Shown: one piece after another, positions 1 through 8,554 of the stretch | Position numbering within the stretch: the stretch's first letter is position 1 | Layout: every line of letters starts with the position of its first letter | Source: Rhodovulum sulfidophilum | GTDB lineage: Bacteria; Pseudomonadota; Alphaproteobacteria; Rhodobacterales; Rhodobacteraceae | Direction: 5' to 3' | NCBI GenBank assembly: GCA_003241785.1 | Contig: QFPW01000030.1 | Span: 1 to 27,897 of the forward strand | DNA length: 27,897 bases | The notes under the pieces: model-generated | Told to the model about the DNA's origin: nothing | The model's input: the letters and a program-made list of their open reading frames with translations, nothing else | Database searches by the model: none | Made by a program: the position numbers and the translations under genes

Positions 1-17
1 CAACAGGCCGCTCCGCC

Positions 18-39
18 GCGCCGGCCGACAGGCCGGCGC
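18..39. terminator. GC hairpin downstream of the transglutaminase operon (distal)
   Basis: A perfect 9-bp inverted repeat (18-26 with 31-39) encloses a GACA loop. It follows a second, larger hairpin at 44-91. Neither has a T-run on either strand, so both are terminator-like structures rather than textbook intrinsic terminators. They could slow transcription leaving the minus-strand operon that ends at 105, or protect the 3' end of its mRNA. Confidence 0.35.
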
Positions 40-43
40 CAAG

Positions 44-91
44 CCCGGGCCGCGCCAAACGGGCTCGCAAGAGCCCGGCGGCGCGGCCGGG
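44..91 (-). terminator. Nested GC hairpin directly after the transglutaminase operon
   Basis: The inner stem pairs 60-66 with 71-77 around a GCAA (GNRA-type) loop. The outer stem pairs 48-56 with 80-88 and continues past a one-base bulge to 44-46/89-91. It starts 14 bases after the stop codon of the last operon gene on the minus strand. There is no U-tract, so it is called terminator-like only. Confidence 0.4.
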
Positions 92-104
92 ACCGCCCCC
101 GGAT

Positions 105-992
105 TCAGAAGACCGGCTCGACCGGGATGACGTCGACCGCCTGCTCGCTGGTCTGCTCGCCCGAGATGCGCAGGATCCCCCGCACGGGCGAGACGTCGCC
201 GTAGTCGCGGCCGCGCGCGATCACGATATGGTCGAGCGAGACGAGCAGGTCATTGGTCGGGTCGAATTCGAGCCAGCCCATCTCGCGGCCGCACCAGGCG
301 CGCACCCAGGCGTGCATCGCATCCGCCCCTTCGAGCCGGGGCTGGCCCGGCGGCGGGTTGGTGCGCAGGAAGCCGCTGACGTAGCCCGCCGGCACGCCGA
401 CGCCGCGCAGCATGCCGATCATGATCTGGGCGAAATCCTGGCAGACGCCGCGGCGGCGGTCGAAGGCCTCGCGCGCCGGGGTCTCGACCGTGGTCGCCTC
501 GGGATCGAATTCCATGTCGGTGAAGAGCGCCCGGCCGATCGCGACCACGGCGGCGAAGGCGGTGGCACCGGGGGCGAGCCTTGCGCGGGCATAGGCGACC
601 ATGTCGGAGGTCGGCGCGGCGCGCGGGCTCGACCACAGGAAATGCAGCGGCGAGTCGGGCTCGAGGCCGCGATAGTCGGCGATCTCCTCGGCGAGCCGGT
701 CGAGCGGCGGCGAGATGTCGAAGCCGGCGGGCTCGGCGAAACGCTCGACCCGCGCGTCGACGCGGAACTCGATCTCGTCATGCACCTCGCGGAAGATGAC
801 CTCGGTGCCGCGGTTGCCGAAGAAATCGACCATCTCGCTGCGCTCCGCCGGCGCGGGCCTCACCTCGAGCGCGGAGCGCAGGAGGCGCTGCTGGCCGGGC
901 AGGTCGCTCGGCATCAGCCGCAGCAGGTGCCGCCCGCCGGCGGCCGAGCGGTCGTAGCTGTAGGTGATCCTCAGGCCGATATCGTAGAGCAT
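105..992 (-). CDS. Transglutaminase-like cysteine protease-fold protein
   Basis: A 295-residue cytoplasmic protein with no signal peptide. Residues about 1-85 form the beta-rich N-terminal domain usual in bacterial transglutaminase-like proteins. The papain-like core follows with an apparently intact triad: Cys184 in RRGVCQDFAQ, His227 in AMHAWVRAW and Asp244 in WLEFDPTND. Members of this superfamily cleave, transfer or form amide bonds; the substrate of this group is unknown. It is the last gene of a three-gene minus-strand operon: its ATG is 4 bases beyond the stop of the ATP-grasp/alpha-E gene, which implies co-transcription and coupled translation. Together with the transglutaminase domain of the first gene, the operon holds two distinct cysteine active sites. 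The family assignment is firm; the reaction is inferred. Confidence 0.9.
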   Translation of the reverse strand: MLYDIGLRITYSYDRSAAGGRHLLRLMPSDLPGQQRLLRSALEVRPAPAERSEMVDFFGNRGTEVIFREVHDEIEFRVDARVERFAEPAGFDISPPLDRLAEEIADYRGLEPDSPLHFLWSSPRAAPTSDMVAYARARLAPGATAFAAVVAIGRALFTDMEFDPEATTVETPAREAFDRRRGVCQDFAQIMIGMLRGVGVPAGYVSGFLRTNPPPGQPRLEGADAMHAWVRAWCGREMGWLEFDPTNDLLVSLDHIVIARGRDYGDVSPVRGILRISGEQTSEQAVDVIPVEPVF

Positions 993-996
993 CGTG

Positions 997-3396
997 TCAC
1001 TTCAGATAGGTATCGGAGATGAGATCAGAAAGGGTCCCGAGCCGGGCGCGGAAACCGAGCAGCGCCTCGGTGTCGAGCGTCTCGGGCAGCTGGGTCGCGA
1101 TCTCGACATGGGCGCGCAGCACCTCGCGGGAGAGCGGCGACAGCTGGCCGCCGGTCTCGGCGCCGGGCAGCAGCGCCACCTGATCGCGGATCTCGCCCAT
1201 CTGGTAGAGCACCGCGCGCGGGTTCATCCCGTCGAGCGCGAGCAGGTCGATCACCGTGGCGCGCGTGGTCGCGACCGCGTAGCGGCGGCGGTGCGTCATC
1301 ACGCTGTCGCCGATCTCGACCGCCATGTCGAGCGCGCCCTCGGGCGCCTCGGGATCGGCGAGCCAGGCGAGCAGCCCCGCCATCTCGATCGAGCGCTCCA
1401 GCGCGCGGCCGATCGCGAGGAAGCGCCAGCCGGTGAAGCGGTACAAGTTTTCGTGCACGAGGCCGGAGAAGCCGGTGATCTTGCGCAGCAGCACACCCAT
1501 GGCGCGGGCGCAGTCGTCGCCCGGCCGCGCGGTGCCGACCATCTTGCGCGCGGTGCGCGAGAGATCCGAGAGCGCCATCCAGCCGTCGTTCGAGAACCGG
1601 TCGCGCACGTGGCTGGCGCTCGTCGTCGCCATGCCGAGCGTGGCGCGCAACCCCTCGGGGATCTCCTCGGCGGGATCGCAGCCGACGTCGCGCAGATGCT
1701 GGTCGAGGTAGCGGATCAGCGGCGCCTCCGGGTCGCCGGTCTCGGCGAGGCGGATGTGATGCGCGCGCAGAAGCCGCGTCATGCCCTCGGCGCGCTCGAC
1801 GTAGCGGCCGAGCCAGAAGAGGTTGTCCGCCGCCCGGCTCGGCAGCGCGCCCTGTTTCGCCCGCGACTGCGCGCCGACGTTCTCGGACAGCATCGAAATG
1901 CTCTGCACCGGCGCCGGGCTCACGATCCAGACATCCGCCGCCGAGCCGCCGCGCTGCATCGCGATCGCGGTCGGATCCGGCGTGCGGCCGATCCGCGCGA
2001 AGCCGCCCGGCATCACCCGCCAGCCCCGCTCGGTGCGGACGAGGAAGGCGCGCAGGCTCATCGGCCGGGGCACGAGCGCGCCGTCGACATGGGCGGGGGT
2101 GGTCGAGAGCGTCACCGCCTCCTGGCCGACCAGCCCCGCCGCCTCGGCCTCGATCCAGGCGTCGATCTCCTCCGGGCCGCGGCCCTGGCCGCCGAGCATG
2201 GTCGAGCTCTCGATGTCGAAGGGCAGGCGGGTCGAGAGCGCGGCGCCGATCATCATCCGCGCCGCGTTGGCGCGGACATGCGCGCGCTCGACCGGCTGGC
2301 CGCACCACCAGGTGGCGATATTGGGGATCCGGAGCGCCTCGCCGCGCAGCGCCATCGAGATCCGGGGCAGGAAGGCGAGCAGCGCGCGGGTCTCGAGAAT
2401 GCCGGAGCCGAGCGCGTTGACGAGGCTGACATTGCCGCGCCGGACCGCGCTGACGAGGCCGGGCGTGCCGATCCGCGACGAGGAATTTAGCTCCAGCGGA
2501 TCGGCGAAGGCGGCGTCGAGCCGGCGCCAGAGCACGTTGACCGGCACCAGCCCCGCGACGGTGCGGACCATGACGCGGCCCTGCTCGACGGTGAGGTCCT
2601 CGCCCTCGAGCAGCATGAAGCCGAGGTAGCGCGCGATATAGGCGTGCTCGAAATAGGTGTCATTGAGCTGGCCCGGGGTCAGGATCGCGACGCGCGGATC
2701 ACGGTCGGCGCAGAGCCCGTGCAGCGCGTCGCGGAACTCGCGGAAGAAGCCGGCGAGCCGGTAGGCGTTGGCCTCGGCGTAGAGCTCGGAGAAGACCCGC
2801 GCCGTCGCCATCCGGTTCTCGAGCGCGAAGCCCGCGCCCGAGGGCGCCTGGGTGCGGTCGCCGAGCACCCACCAGGTGCCGTCGGGCCCGCGCCCGAGCT
2901 CGAAGGCCAGGAAATGCAGGTAATGCCCGGAGCGGGGCGGCACGCCGACGAGCGGGCGCAGCCATTCCGGGCTGCGTGCGATCAGGCTCGCGGGCAGCTG
3001 GCCGGTCGAGACCAGCCGGTTCGCTCCGTAGAGGTCCGCCACCACCGCCTCGAGCAGATCCGCGCGCTGGATCAGCCCGTCGGCGATGGTGTTCCACTCG
3101 CTCTCCTCGATCAGCACCGGCACGTGGCTGAGCGGCCAGGCGCGCTCGGTCGAATTGTCCTCGCCGTACTGGCGGAAGAACACGCCCGCGTCGCGCAGAT
3201 ACTGGTCGCCGCGGGCGAAGCGGCCCGCGAGATCCTCGGGCCCCATCGCCGCGAGATGGCCGAGGAACTGGCCCCAGACCGGACGGATCCGGCCCGACTG
3301 GTCGAGCAGCTCGTCCGCCACGCCGGGCAGCGGATGGTAGGTCGCCAGCAGGCGGTTCACCAGCTCGTCGGTCGCCACGGCGTTCCTCGGCTGCAT
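997..3396 (-). CDS. Circularly permuted type 2 ATP-grasp protein fused to alpha-E domain
   Basis: A 799-residue two-domain protein. Residues about 1-480 match the circularly permuted ATP-grasp family (DUF404/DUF407), with family-typical stretches LTPGQLNDTYFEHAY near 237-251 and VRRGNVSLVNALGSGI near 317-332. ATP-grasp enzymes activate a carboxylate as acyl phosphate and ligate it to an amine, so peptide or amide bond formation is the expected chemistry. Residues about 510-795 are a helical alpha-E domain (DUF403), opening at SRAADNLFWLGRYVERAE and containing the typical RRRY and GWRFL segments. In many genomes these two domains are separate neighbouring genes; here they are one protein. The ATG lies 4 bases after the stop of the transglutaminase/DUF2126 gene. 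No signal peptide or membrane segment is seen. Substrate and product are unknown. Confidence 0.92.
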   Translation of the reverse strand: MQPRNAVATDELVNRLLATYHPLPGVADELLDQSGRIRPVWGQFLGHLAAMGPEDLAGRFARGDQYLRDAGVFFRQYGEDNSTERAWPLSHVPVLIEESEWNTIADGLIQRADLLEAVVADLYGANRLVSTGQLPASLIARSPEWLRPLVGVPPRSGHYLHFLAFELGRGPDGTWWVLGDRTQAPSGAGFALENRMATARVFSELYAEANAYRLAGFFREFRDALHGLCADRDPRVAILTPGQLNDTYFEHAYIARYLGFMLLEGEDLTVEQGRVMVRTVAGLVPVNVLWRRLDAAFADPLELNSSSRIGTPGLVSAVRRGNVSLVNALGSGILETRALLAFLPRISMALRGEALRIPNIATWWCGQPVERAHVRANAARMMIGAALSTRLPFDIESSTMLGGQGRGPEEIDAWIEAEAAGLVGQEAVTLSTTPAHVDGALVPRPMSLRAFLVRTERGWRVMPGGFARIGRTPDPTAIAMQRGGSAADVWIVSPAPVQSISMLSENVGAQSRAKQGALPSRAADNLFWLGRYVERAEGMTRLLRAHHIRLAETGDPEAPLIRYLDQHLRDVGCDPAEEIPEGLRATLGMATTSASHVRDRFSNDGWMALSDLSRTARKMVGTARPGDDCARAMGVLLRKITGFSGLVHENLYRFTGWRFLAIGRALERSIEMAGLLAWLADPEAPEGALDMAVEIGDSVMTHRRRYAVATTRATVIDLLALDGMNPRAVLYQMGEIRDQVALLPGAETGGQLSPLSREVLRAHVEIATQLPETLDTEALLGFRARLGTLSDLISDTYLK

Positions 3397-3400
3397 CGCG

Positions 3401-6400
3401 TCACACTCCGGGAGATCTGCGCAGGTCGAGCGTCAGCGGGAAGGATGGGTTCGGCATCTCGAACGGCGGCAGGTAGAGGCCCGGGGTATGGCCCCTCGGC
3501 TCGAACCGCGCCAGCCGGCGCGCCTCGGCCTCGTTGCCGTTGACCGGGAAGGTGTCGTAGTTGCGCCCGCCCGGATGCGCCACGTGATAGACGCAGCCGC
3601 CGAGCGCCCGGTTGCTCCAGGTGTCGTAGATGTCGAAGGTCAGCGGCGCGTGCACCGGGATCACCGGATGCATCGCCTGCGCCGGCTGCCAGGCCTTGTA
3701 GCGCACGCCCGCGACCGAGACACCGCTGGTCCCGGTCGGCGTCAGCGGCATCCGCCGCCCGTTGCAGACCACCGCGTAGCGCTCGGGATTGAGCGTGGTG
3801 AGCTTCACCTGCAGCCGCTCGGTCGATGAGTCGGTGTAACGCACCGTGCCGCCGATCGCGCCGGTCTCGCCCAGCACGTGCCAGGGCTCGAGCGCGGCGC
3901 GCAGCTCGAGATGCGCGCCGTCGATCTCGACCTCGCCGCAGAACGGGAAGCGGAACTCCTGCTGCGCCTCGAACCAGTCCGGGCGCATCTCGAAGCCGTT
4001 CGCGGTCAAGTCCTTCAGGACGTCGAGGAAATCCTCCCAGACGAAATGCGGCAGCATGAAGCGGTCGTGCAGCGTCATGCCCCAGCGGGTGAAGTCGCCG
4101 CCGATCGGATTGGCCCAGTAGCGCGCGACCAGGGCCCGGATCAGCAGCTGCTGGGCGAGCGACATGCGCGGATCGGGCGGCATCTCGAAGCCGCGGAATT
4201 CCACGAGGCCGAGCCGGCCGGTGGGGCCGTCGGGCGAGTAGAGCTTGTCGATGCAGATCTCGGCGCGATGGGTGTTGCCGGTCACGTCGACGAGCAGGTT
4301 GCGCAGCAGCCGGTCCACGAGCCAGGGCAGGGGCTGGATGCCCATCCCGGGCGCGGGCATCTGTGCCAGCGCGATCTCGAGCTCGTAGAGATTGTCGCCG
4401 CGGCCCTCGTCCACCCGCGGCGCCTGGCTGGTCGGGCCGATGAAGAGGCCGGAGAACATGTAGGACATCGCTGGATGCCGCTGCCAGTGCAGCACGAGGC
4501 TGCGCAGGAGGTCGGGCCGGCGCAGGAACGGGCTGTCGAGCGTGGTCGAGCCGCCGACCACGACATGGTTGCCGCCGCCGGTGCCGGTGTGGCGGCCGTC
4601 GATCATGAACTTGTCGGCGCCGAGCCGGCTCTGCCGCGCTTCCTCGTAGACCGTCTCGGTGATGAAGACGCAGTCGTCCCAGGAATGCGCCGGCTGGATG
4701 TTGACCTCGATCACGCCCGGATCGGGGGCCACGCGCACCACGTTGAGCCTGGGGTCGTGCGGCGGCGCGTAGCCCTCGATGTGGATCGGCAGGTTCATCG
4801 CCCGGGCCGCGGCCTCGGCGGCGGCGATGAGCTCGAGATAATCCTCGAGCCGCTCGGTCGGCGGCATGAAGACGCAGAGCCGCCCGTCGCGCGGCTCGAC
4901 CGAGAGCGCGGTGCGGACCGCGCCGTCGAGCTCGCCGATCTGCTGCTCGATCCGCTCCTGCGTCGCCTCGGCGGCGGTGAAGCTCGCCGCGCGGTTCTGC
5001 CGGATCACCGGCGCCGCGATGTCGTAGTCGGGCAGCGGATCGCGCGGCGCCGTGGGATCGGCGACGTTGGTGTAGGGATAGGACGAGGGCGGCACGTAGG
5101 GCAGCGAGGAGAGCGGGATGCGGTAGCCGACCGGGCTGTCGCCCGGCACCAGGAAGAGATACTTGCGCCGCAGCTTCCAGCGTTCCGAGCGCCAGCGCCG
5201 GGCGTCGCTCGCCCGCGCCTGCCAGCGCTGGATCGGCAGCACGAAGCCGGTGGGCTCGGTCAGGCCGCGGGCGAAGACCCGGCTGATCCGGTGCCGCTCC
5301 TCGGCGTCCTCGATCTTGGAATTCTCCGGCGTCACGTTCTCGGGCAGGTTGGCTTCCTTCAGGATCCAGGTCGCCGGATCCTCGAAGGCGGGCGTCACCA
5401 TCTCCGGCTCGACGCCGAGCGCGTCGGCGATGCCCATCAGCAGCTGCTCGGCCTCGTTCGGGCCGACGCCGGTGTCCTTGCCCTCGACCGCGATCAGCTC
5501 GGCGTTGGACCAGATCGGCTTCTCGTCGCGGCGCCAGTAGAGCGAGAAGGTCCAGCGCGGCAGCGTCTCGCCCGGATACCACTTGCCCTGGCCGTAGTGC
5601 AGGAAGCCGCCGGGCGCGAACTTGTCGCGCAGCTTGCGGATCAGCTCGTCGGCGCGGGCGCGCTTGGTCGGGCCGACCGCGTCGGTGTTCCACTCGCCGC
5701 TCTCGAAATCGTCGATCGAGACGAAGGTCGGCTCGCCGCCCATGGTCAGGCGCACGTCGCCCGCCGCGAGCGCCGCGTCGACCTTCTTGCCGACGGTGTT
5801 GAGATCGGCCCAGGCCTCCTCGGAATAGGGCTTGGTGATCCGGGGATGCTCGGACACGCGGCTGATCTTCATGTCGAAGTCGAAATTGACCTCGGCGTAG
5901 CTCGCCATGCCCGAGATCGGCGCCGCGTTGCGGAAATGCGGGGTCGCGGCGAGCGGGACGTGGCTCTCGCCGGTCAGGAGGCCCGAGGTGGGGTCGAGGC
6001 CGATCCAGCCCGCGCCGGGCAGGTAGACCTCGCACCAGGCGTGCAGGTCGGTGAAGTCGTGATCGGTGCCCGCGGGCCCGTCGAGCGCGACGAGGTCGGG
6101 CTTCAGCTGGATCAGGTAGCCCGAGACGAAGCGCGCGGCGAAGCCGAGGTTCCTGAGCGTCTGCACCAGCAGCCAGGACGAGTCGCGGCAGGAGCCGGTG
6201 CCGCGCTCGAAGGTCTCCTCGGGCGTCTGCACGCCGGGCTCCATCCGGATGACGTAGCCGACTTCCTGGCTGACGCGGGCGTTGAGGCCGACGACGAAAT
6301 CGACGGTGCGCGCCGGATCACGCGGGATCGTGGCGAGGAAGGCCGCGAGATGCGGGCCGACCGGCTCCGGCGTCCTGTAGATCGTGAGATCTTCGCGGAT

Positions 6401-6727
6401 GTCGGCCGGATAGTCGAACGGCCATTCCTCCGCGCTCTCCTCCACGAAGAAGTCGAACGGGTTGTAGACCGTCATGTCGGCGACGAGATCGACCTCGATC
6501 TTCAATTCGCGCACCGGCTCGGGAAAGACGAAGCGGGCGAGCCAGTTGCCGTAGGGGTCCTGCTGGTGGTTGACGAAATGCCCCCCGGGGCTGACGCGCA
6601 GCGAATGCGAGATGACGCGGGTGCGGGAATGGGGCGCGGGACGAAGCCGGATGATCTGCGGGCCGAGGGTGACCGGGCGGTCGTATTTGTAGTGCGTCAG
6701 ATGGTAGATGGCGGCCTTGATCGACAT
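3401..6727 (-). CDS. Transglutaminase fused to DUF2126 putative amidoligase
   Basis: A 1108-residue protein. Residues about 1-275 are a bacterial transglutaminase-like module (N-terminal beta domain, then papain-like core) with triad Cys180 (GTGSCRDSSW), His229 (DLHAWCEVY) and Asp245 (GLDPTSGL). Residues about 300-1100 are DUF2126, a family predicted to be an amidoligase with a glutamine-synthetase/GCS-like fold. Visible conserved segments are MGGEPTF (329-335), NIQPAHSWDDC (near 673) and DGRHTGTGGGNH (near 708), rich in acidic, His and Gly residues suited to metal-ATP binding. It is the first gene of the operon and follows a 231-base divergent intergenic region; the ATG has a weak GGGGA ribosome site. 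No signal peptide. One chain thus carries a putative amide-cleaving or transferring centre and a putative amide-forming centre. Confidence 0.92.
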   Translation of the reverse strand: MSIKAAIYHLTHYKYDRPVTLGPQIIRLRPAPHSRTRVISHSLRVSPGGHFVNHQQDPYGNWLARFVFPEPVRELKIEVDLVADMTVYNPFDFFVEESAEEWPFDYPADIREDLTIYRTPEPVGPHLAAFLATIPRDPARTVDFVVGLNARVSQEVGYVIRMEPGVQTPEETFERGTGSCRDSSWLLVQTLRNLGFAARFVSGYLIQLKPDLVALDGPAGTDHDFTDLHAWCEVYLPGAGWIGLDPTSGLLTGESHVPLAATPHFRNAAPISGMASYAEVNFDFDMKISRVSEHPRITKPYSEEAWADLNTVGKKVDAALAAGDVRLTMGGEPTFVSIDDFESGEWNTDAVGPTKRARADELIRKLRDKFAPGGFLHYGQGKWYPGETLPRWTFSLYWRRDEKPIWSNAELIAVEGKDTGVGPNEAEQLLMGIADALGVEPEMVTPAFEDPATWILKEANLPENVTPENSKIEDAEERHRISRVFARGLTEPTGFVLPIQRWQARASDARRWRSERWKLRRKYLFLVPGDSPVGYRIPLSSLPYVPPSSYPYTNVADPTAPRDPLPDYDIAAPVIRQNRAASFTAAEATQERIEQQIGELDGAVRTALSVEPRDGRLCVFMPPTERLEDYLELIAAAEAAARAMNLPIHIEGYAPPHDPRLNVVRVAPDPGVIEVNIQPAHSWDDCVFITETVYEEARQSRLGADKFMIDGRHTGTGGGNHVVVGGSTTLDSPFLRRPDLLRSLVLHWQRHPAMSYMFSGLFIGPTSQAPRVDEGRGDNLYELEIALAQMPAPGMGIQPLPWLVDRLLRNLLVDVTGNTHRAEICIDKLYSPDGPTGRLGLVEFRGFEMPPDPRMSLAQQLLIRALVARYWANPIGGDFTRWGMTLHDRFMLPHFVWEDFLDVLKDLTANGFEMRPDWFEAQQEFRFPFCGEVEIDGAHLELRAALEPWHVLGETGAIGGTVRYTDSSTERLQVKLTTLNPERYAVVCNGRRMPLTPTGTSGVSVAGVRYKAWQPAQAMHPVIPVHAPLTFDIYDTWSNRALGGCVYHVAHPGGRNYDTFPVNGNEAEARRLARFEPRGHTPGLYLPPFEMPNPSFPLTLDLRRSPGV

Positions 6728-6905
6728 GCGTTCCCCAAGTCTGGCTTCGAACTTATCTTCAGCGTTTCACAAATGCGCCGCCCGCGCAGCAAGGATTTCG
6801 CGCGGCGCCCGCGCGGACGGTCCGGGCGGCCGCGATTCCGCCCTGTCGCGGCGCAGCATAGGGCGGTTGAATCTTCGCGGCGAGCGGAGTTTAACGGGGC
6901 CGGCC

Positions 6906-6931
6906 CCGGTCCGCGCGCGCCGCGCGGCCGG
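6906..6931 (+). other. GC hairpin in the leader of the AEC transporter gene
   Basis: CCGCGCG (6911-6917) pairs with CGCGCGG (6921-6927) around a CGC loop, with a further CCGG/CCGG pair outside (6906-6909 with 6928-6931). A 12-bp perfect palindrome, GGGGCCGGCCCC, sits just before it at 6896-6907. The hairpin ends about 14 bases before the GGAG ribosome site of the gene starting at 6959. It may be a leader structure or chance in GC-rich DNA. The rest of 6728-6958, the divergent promoter region, shows no clear promoter hexamers. Confidence 0.25.
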
Positions 6932-6958
6932 CCGGGCGCCGGTCGGAGTACCCGGTTC

Positions 6959-7912
6959 ATGTTCCTCTCTGTCCTCGGCGTCATCGCGCCGGTCTTTCTC
7001 ATCATCGCCACCGGCTACGTCTCGGTGCGCTCCGGCTATTTCGAGCCGGCGGCGCTCAAGGGCCTCGGCGGCTTCGTCTTCCGGATCGCGATGCCCGCGC
7101 TGATCCTCTCGGCGATCACCGGCGCGCCGCTCGGCGAGACGATGAACCACGCCTATCTGCTCGGCTATGGCGGGGCCACCTTCGGGATCTTCCTCGCGGG
7201 CTACGCCGCGCTGCGGCGGATCGGCGGCCACGCCGTCGCGCCGGCGGCGGTGCGCGCGCTCGGCATGTGCGGCTCGAACACCGGCTTCATGGGCTATCCG
7301 ATCGCCGCGATGGTGGTGGGCGCGCCGGCGGCGGCGGCCTTCGCGCAGAACATGGTGATCGAGAGCATCGTGATCCTGCCCGTCGCGATGACGATCGCCG
7401 AGGCCGGGATGGGCGCCAGCCGCTCGCGCCGGGCGCTCGCGCGCACCATCCTCGCGAGCCTCGCGCGCAACCCGCTGATGGTCGCGATGGTGCTGGGCGG
7501 CGCCTATGCGCTCACCGGCCTGCCGGTCCCGGCGCCGGCGGCGAAGTCGCTGTCGCTCGTCGGCGCGGTCGGGGCGCCGGTCGCGCTCTTCGCGGTCGGG
7601 GGCACGCTGGCGGGGATCAGGGCCGACAGCCTGCCGACGGGCATCGGCTGGATCGTCGGCGCCAAGCTCGTCGCGCATCCGGCGCTGGTGGCGCTGGTGC
7701 TCTGGAGGATGCCGGGCATCGACCCCGCCACCTTCGCGAGCGGCGTCATCTTCGCCGGCGCGCCGATCCTAACCCTCTATCCGATCATCGCCGGCCGCTT
7801 CGGCGAGGGAAAGCTCGGCGCGGTGGCGATGTTCATGGCGACCGTCGGCTCGGCGGTCACGCTTTCGGCGATCCTGTGGCTGCTGGCGCACCAGGGCCTG
7901 GTGGAGATCTGA
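6959..7912 (+). CDS. AEC (auxin efflux carrier) family permease
   Basis: A 317-residue hydrophobic protein with about 8-10 predicted membrane segments, beginning MFLSVLGVIAPVFLIIATGY, as is usual for bacterial AEC-family secondary carriers. A soluble loop near the middle (AEAGMGASRSRRALARTI) divides the two membrane halves, and the segment GMCGSNTGFMGYPIA matches the conserved region of the first half. Family members move organic acids such as malate or malonate, or related solutes; the substrate here cannot be told. The ATG is supported by GGAG at 6945-6948. The gene is divergent from the transglutaminase operon and convergent with the doxX-like gene. It stands alone as a transcription unit. 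Confidence 0.9.
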   Translation: MFLSVLGVIAPVFLIIATGYVSVRSGYFEPAALKGLGGFVFRIAMPALILSAITGAPLGETMNHAYLLGYGGATFGIFLAGYAALRRIGGHAVAPAAVRALGMCGSNTGFMGYPIAAMVVGAPAAAAFAQNMVIESIVILPVAMTIAEAGMGASRSRRALARTILASLARNPLMVAMVLGGAYALTGLPVPAPAAKSLSLVGAVGAPVALFAVGGTLAGIRADSLPTGIGWIVGAKLVAHPALVALVLWRMPGIDPATFASGVIFAGAPILTLYPIIAGRFGEGKLGAVAMFMATVGSAVTLSAILWLLAHQGLVEI

Positions 7913-7941
7913 GGGGGCGCCGCCCTGGCGCCGGCGACGGA

Positions 7942-7973
7942 GGCCGCGGGAACCCGCCCGGGTCCCCGCGGCC
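7942..7973. terminator. Bidirectional hairpin between convergent genes
   Basis: GGCCGCGGG (7942-7950) pairs perfectly with CCCGCGGCC (7965-7973), and the loop itself contains ACCCG/CGGGT complementarity. It lies centrally in the 69-base gap between the stops of the AEC permease and the doxX-like gene, the expected place for a shared terminator. There is no T-run, so the mechanism is inferred. Confidence 0.5.
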
Positions 7974-7981
7974 GCGCGTGG

Positions 7982-8554
7982 TCAGAACTCCCGACCGATC
8001 ATCCGGTCGACCGAGTACTTGCCGCCGCCGAAGGCGGCGATGATCGCGGCGCTGGCCGCCCAGAAGATGGACGCGTATTCCGCCTTTCCCTGCACGAGCT
8101 CGAGGAAGGCCGCGCCGCCGTCCGGCAGGAGCCGCCGCTGGCCGGCCTGCGTGAGATACTGGAGATTGTCCTGAAGGAACGCGATCCCCTCGGGCGTCAG
8201 CAGGGCGTCGCCGAAGGGGCGGGTCACGTGGTAGTAGAGCGTGATCACCAGCATCACCGCGTTCGCGAGCGCCATGGGCCGGGTCAGCAGGCCCGCCATG
8301 ATCATCAGCCCGCCGAAGAACTGCATGAGGGCGAGCATGGGCGAGAACAGCCAGCCGGGGTGGAAGCCCATGGCCTCGACGAAGCCGACCTGGGACATCG
8401 GCGCCAGGATCTTGGGCCAGCCCTCGATCACGAGGAAGCCTCCGACCAGAAGCCGGAGCGCGACCCAGCCGAACGGCTGCGCCACCGCGTGGTAGAAGGG
8501 GGCGAGAATCGGAATTATGAGCCGCTCGCGCGGGCTCGAGGTCATTTCTTCCAT
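7982..8554 (-). CDS. DoxX family membrane protein
   Basis: A 190-residue protein with about four membrane segments. The stretches WVALRLLVGGFLVIEGWPKIL, SPMLALMQFFGGLMIMAGLLTRP and NAVMLVITLYYHV have the DoxX-family pattern, in which the first helix ends in a Gly/Lys-containing turn and a middle helix carries GG(L/A)M. Most members are uncharacterised; some act in thiosulfate or quinone-linked redox reactions or in redox homeostasis. The ATG at 8554 was chosen because family similarity begins there. A longer reading from 8692 adds about 46 residues of unconserved sequence that would cover the likely promoter. The ribosome site is weak. The gene lies 153 bases downstream of livF and probably has its own promoter. 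Confidence 0.82.
   Translation of the reverse strand: MEEMTSSPRERLIIPILAPFYHAVAQPFGWVALRLLVGGFLVIEGWPKILAPMSQVGFVEAMGFHPGWLFSPMLALMQFFGGLMIMAGLLTRPMALANAVMLVITLYYHVTRPFGDALLTPEGIAFLQDNLQYLTQAGQRRLLPDGGAAFLELVQGKAEYASIFWAASAAIIAAFGGGKYSVDRMIGREF

Noticed and set aside
228..2490. Long plus-strand open frames opposite the two downstream operon genes
   Set aside because: Antisense shadows with biased composition and no recognisable domain, opposite well-supported genes.
3878..7912. A 1344-codon open frame on the plus strand running antisense through the transglutaminase/DUF2126 gene into the AEC gene
   Set aside because: Its upstream part is an Arg/Ala/Gly/Asp/His-rich shadow of the minus-strand gene caused by GC-rich codon bias; only the part from 6959 is a real protein family.
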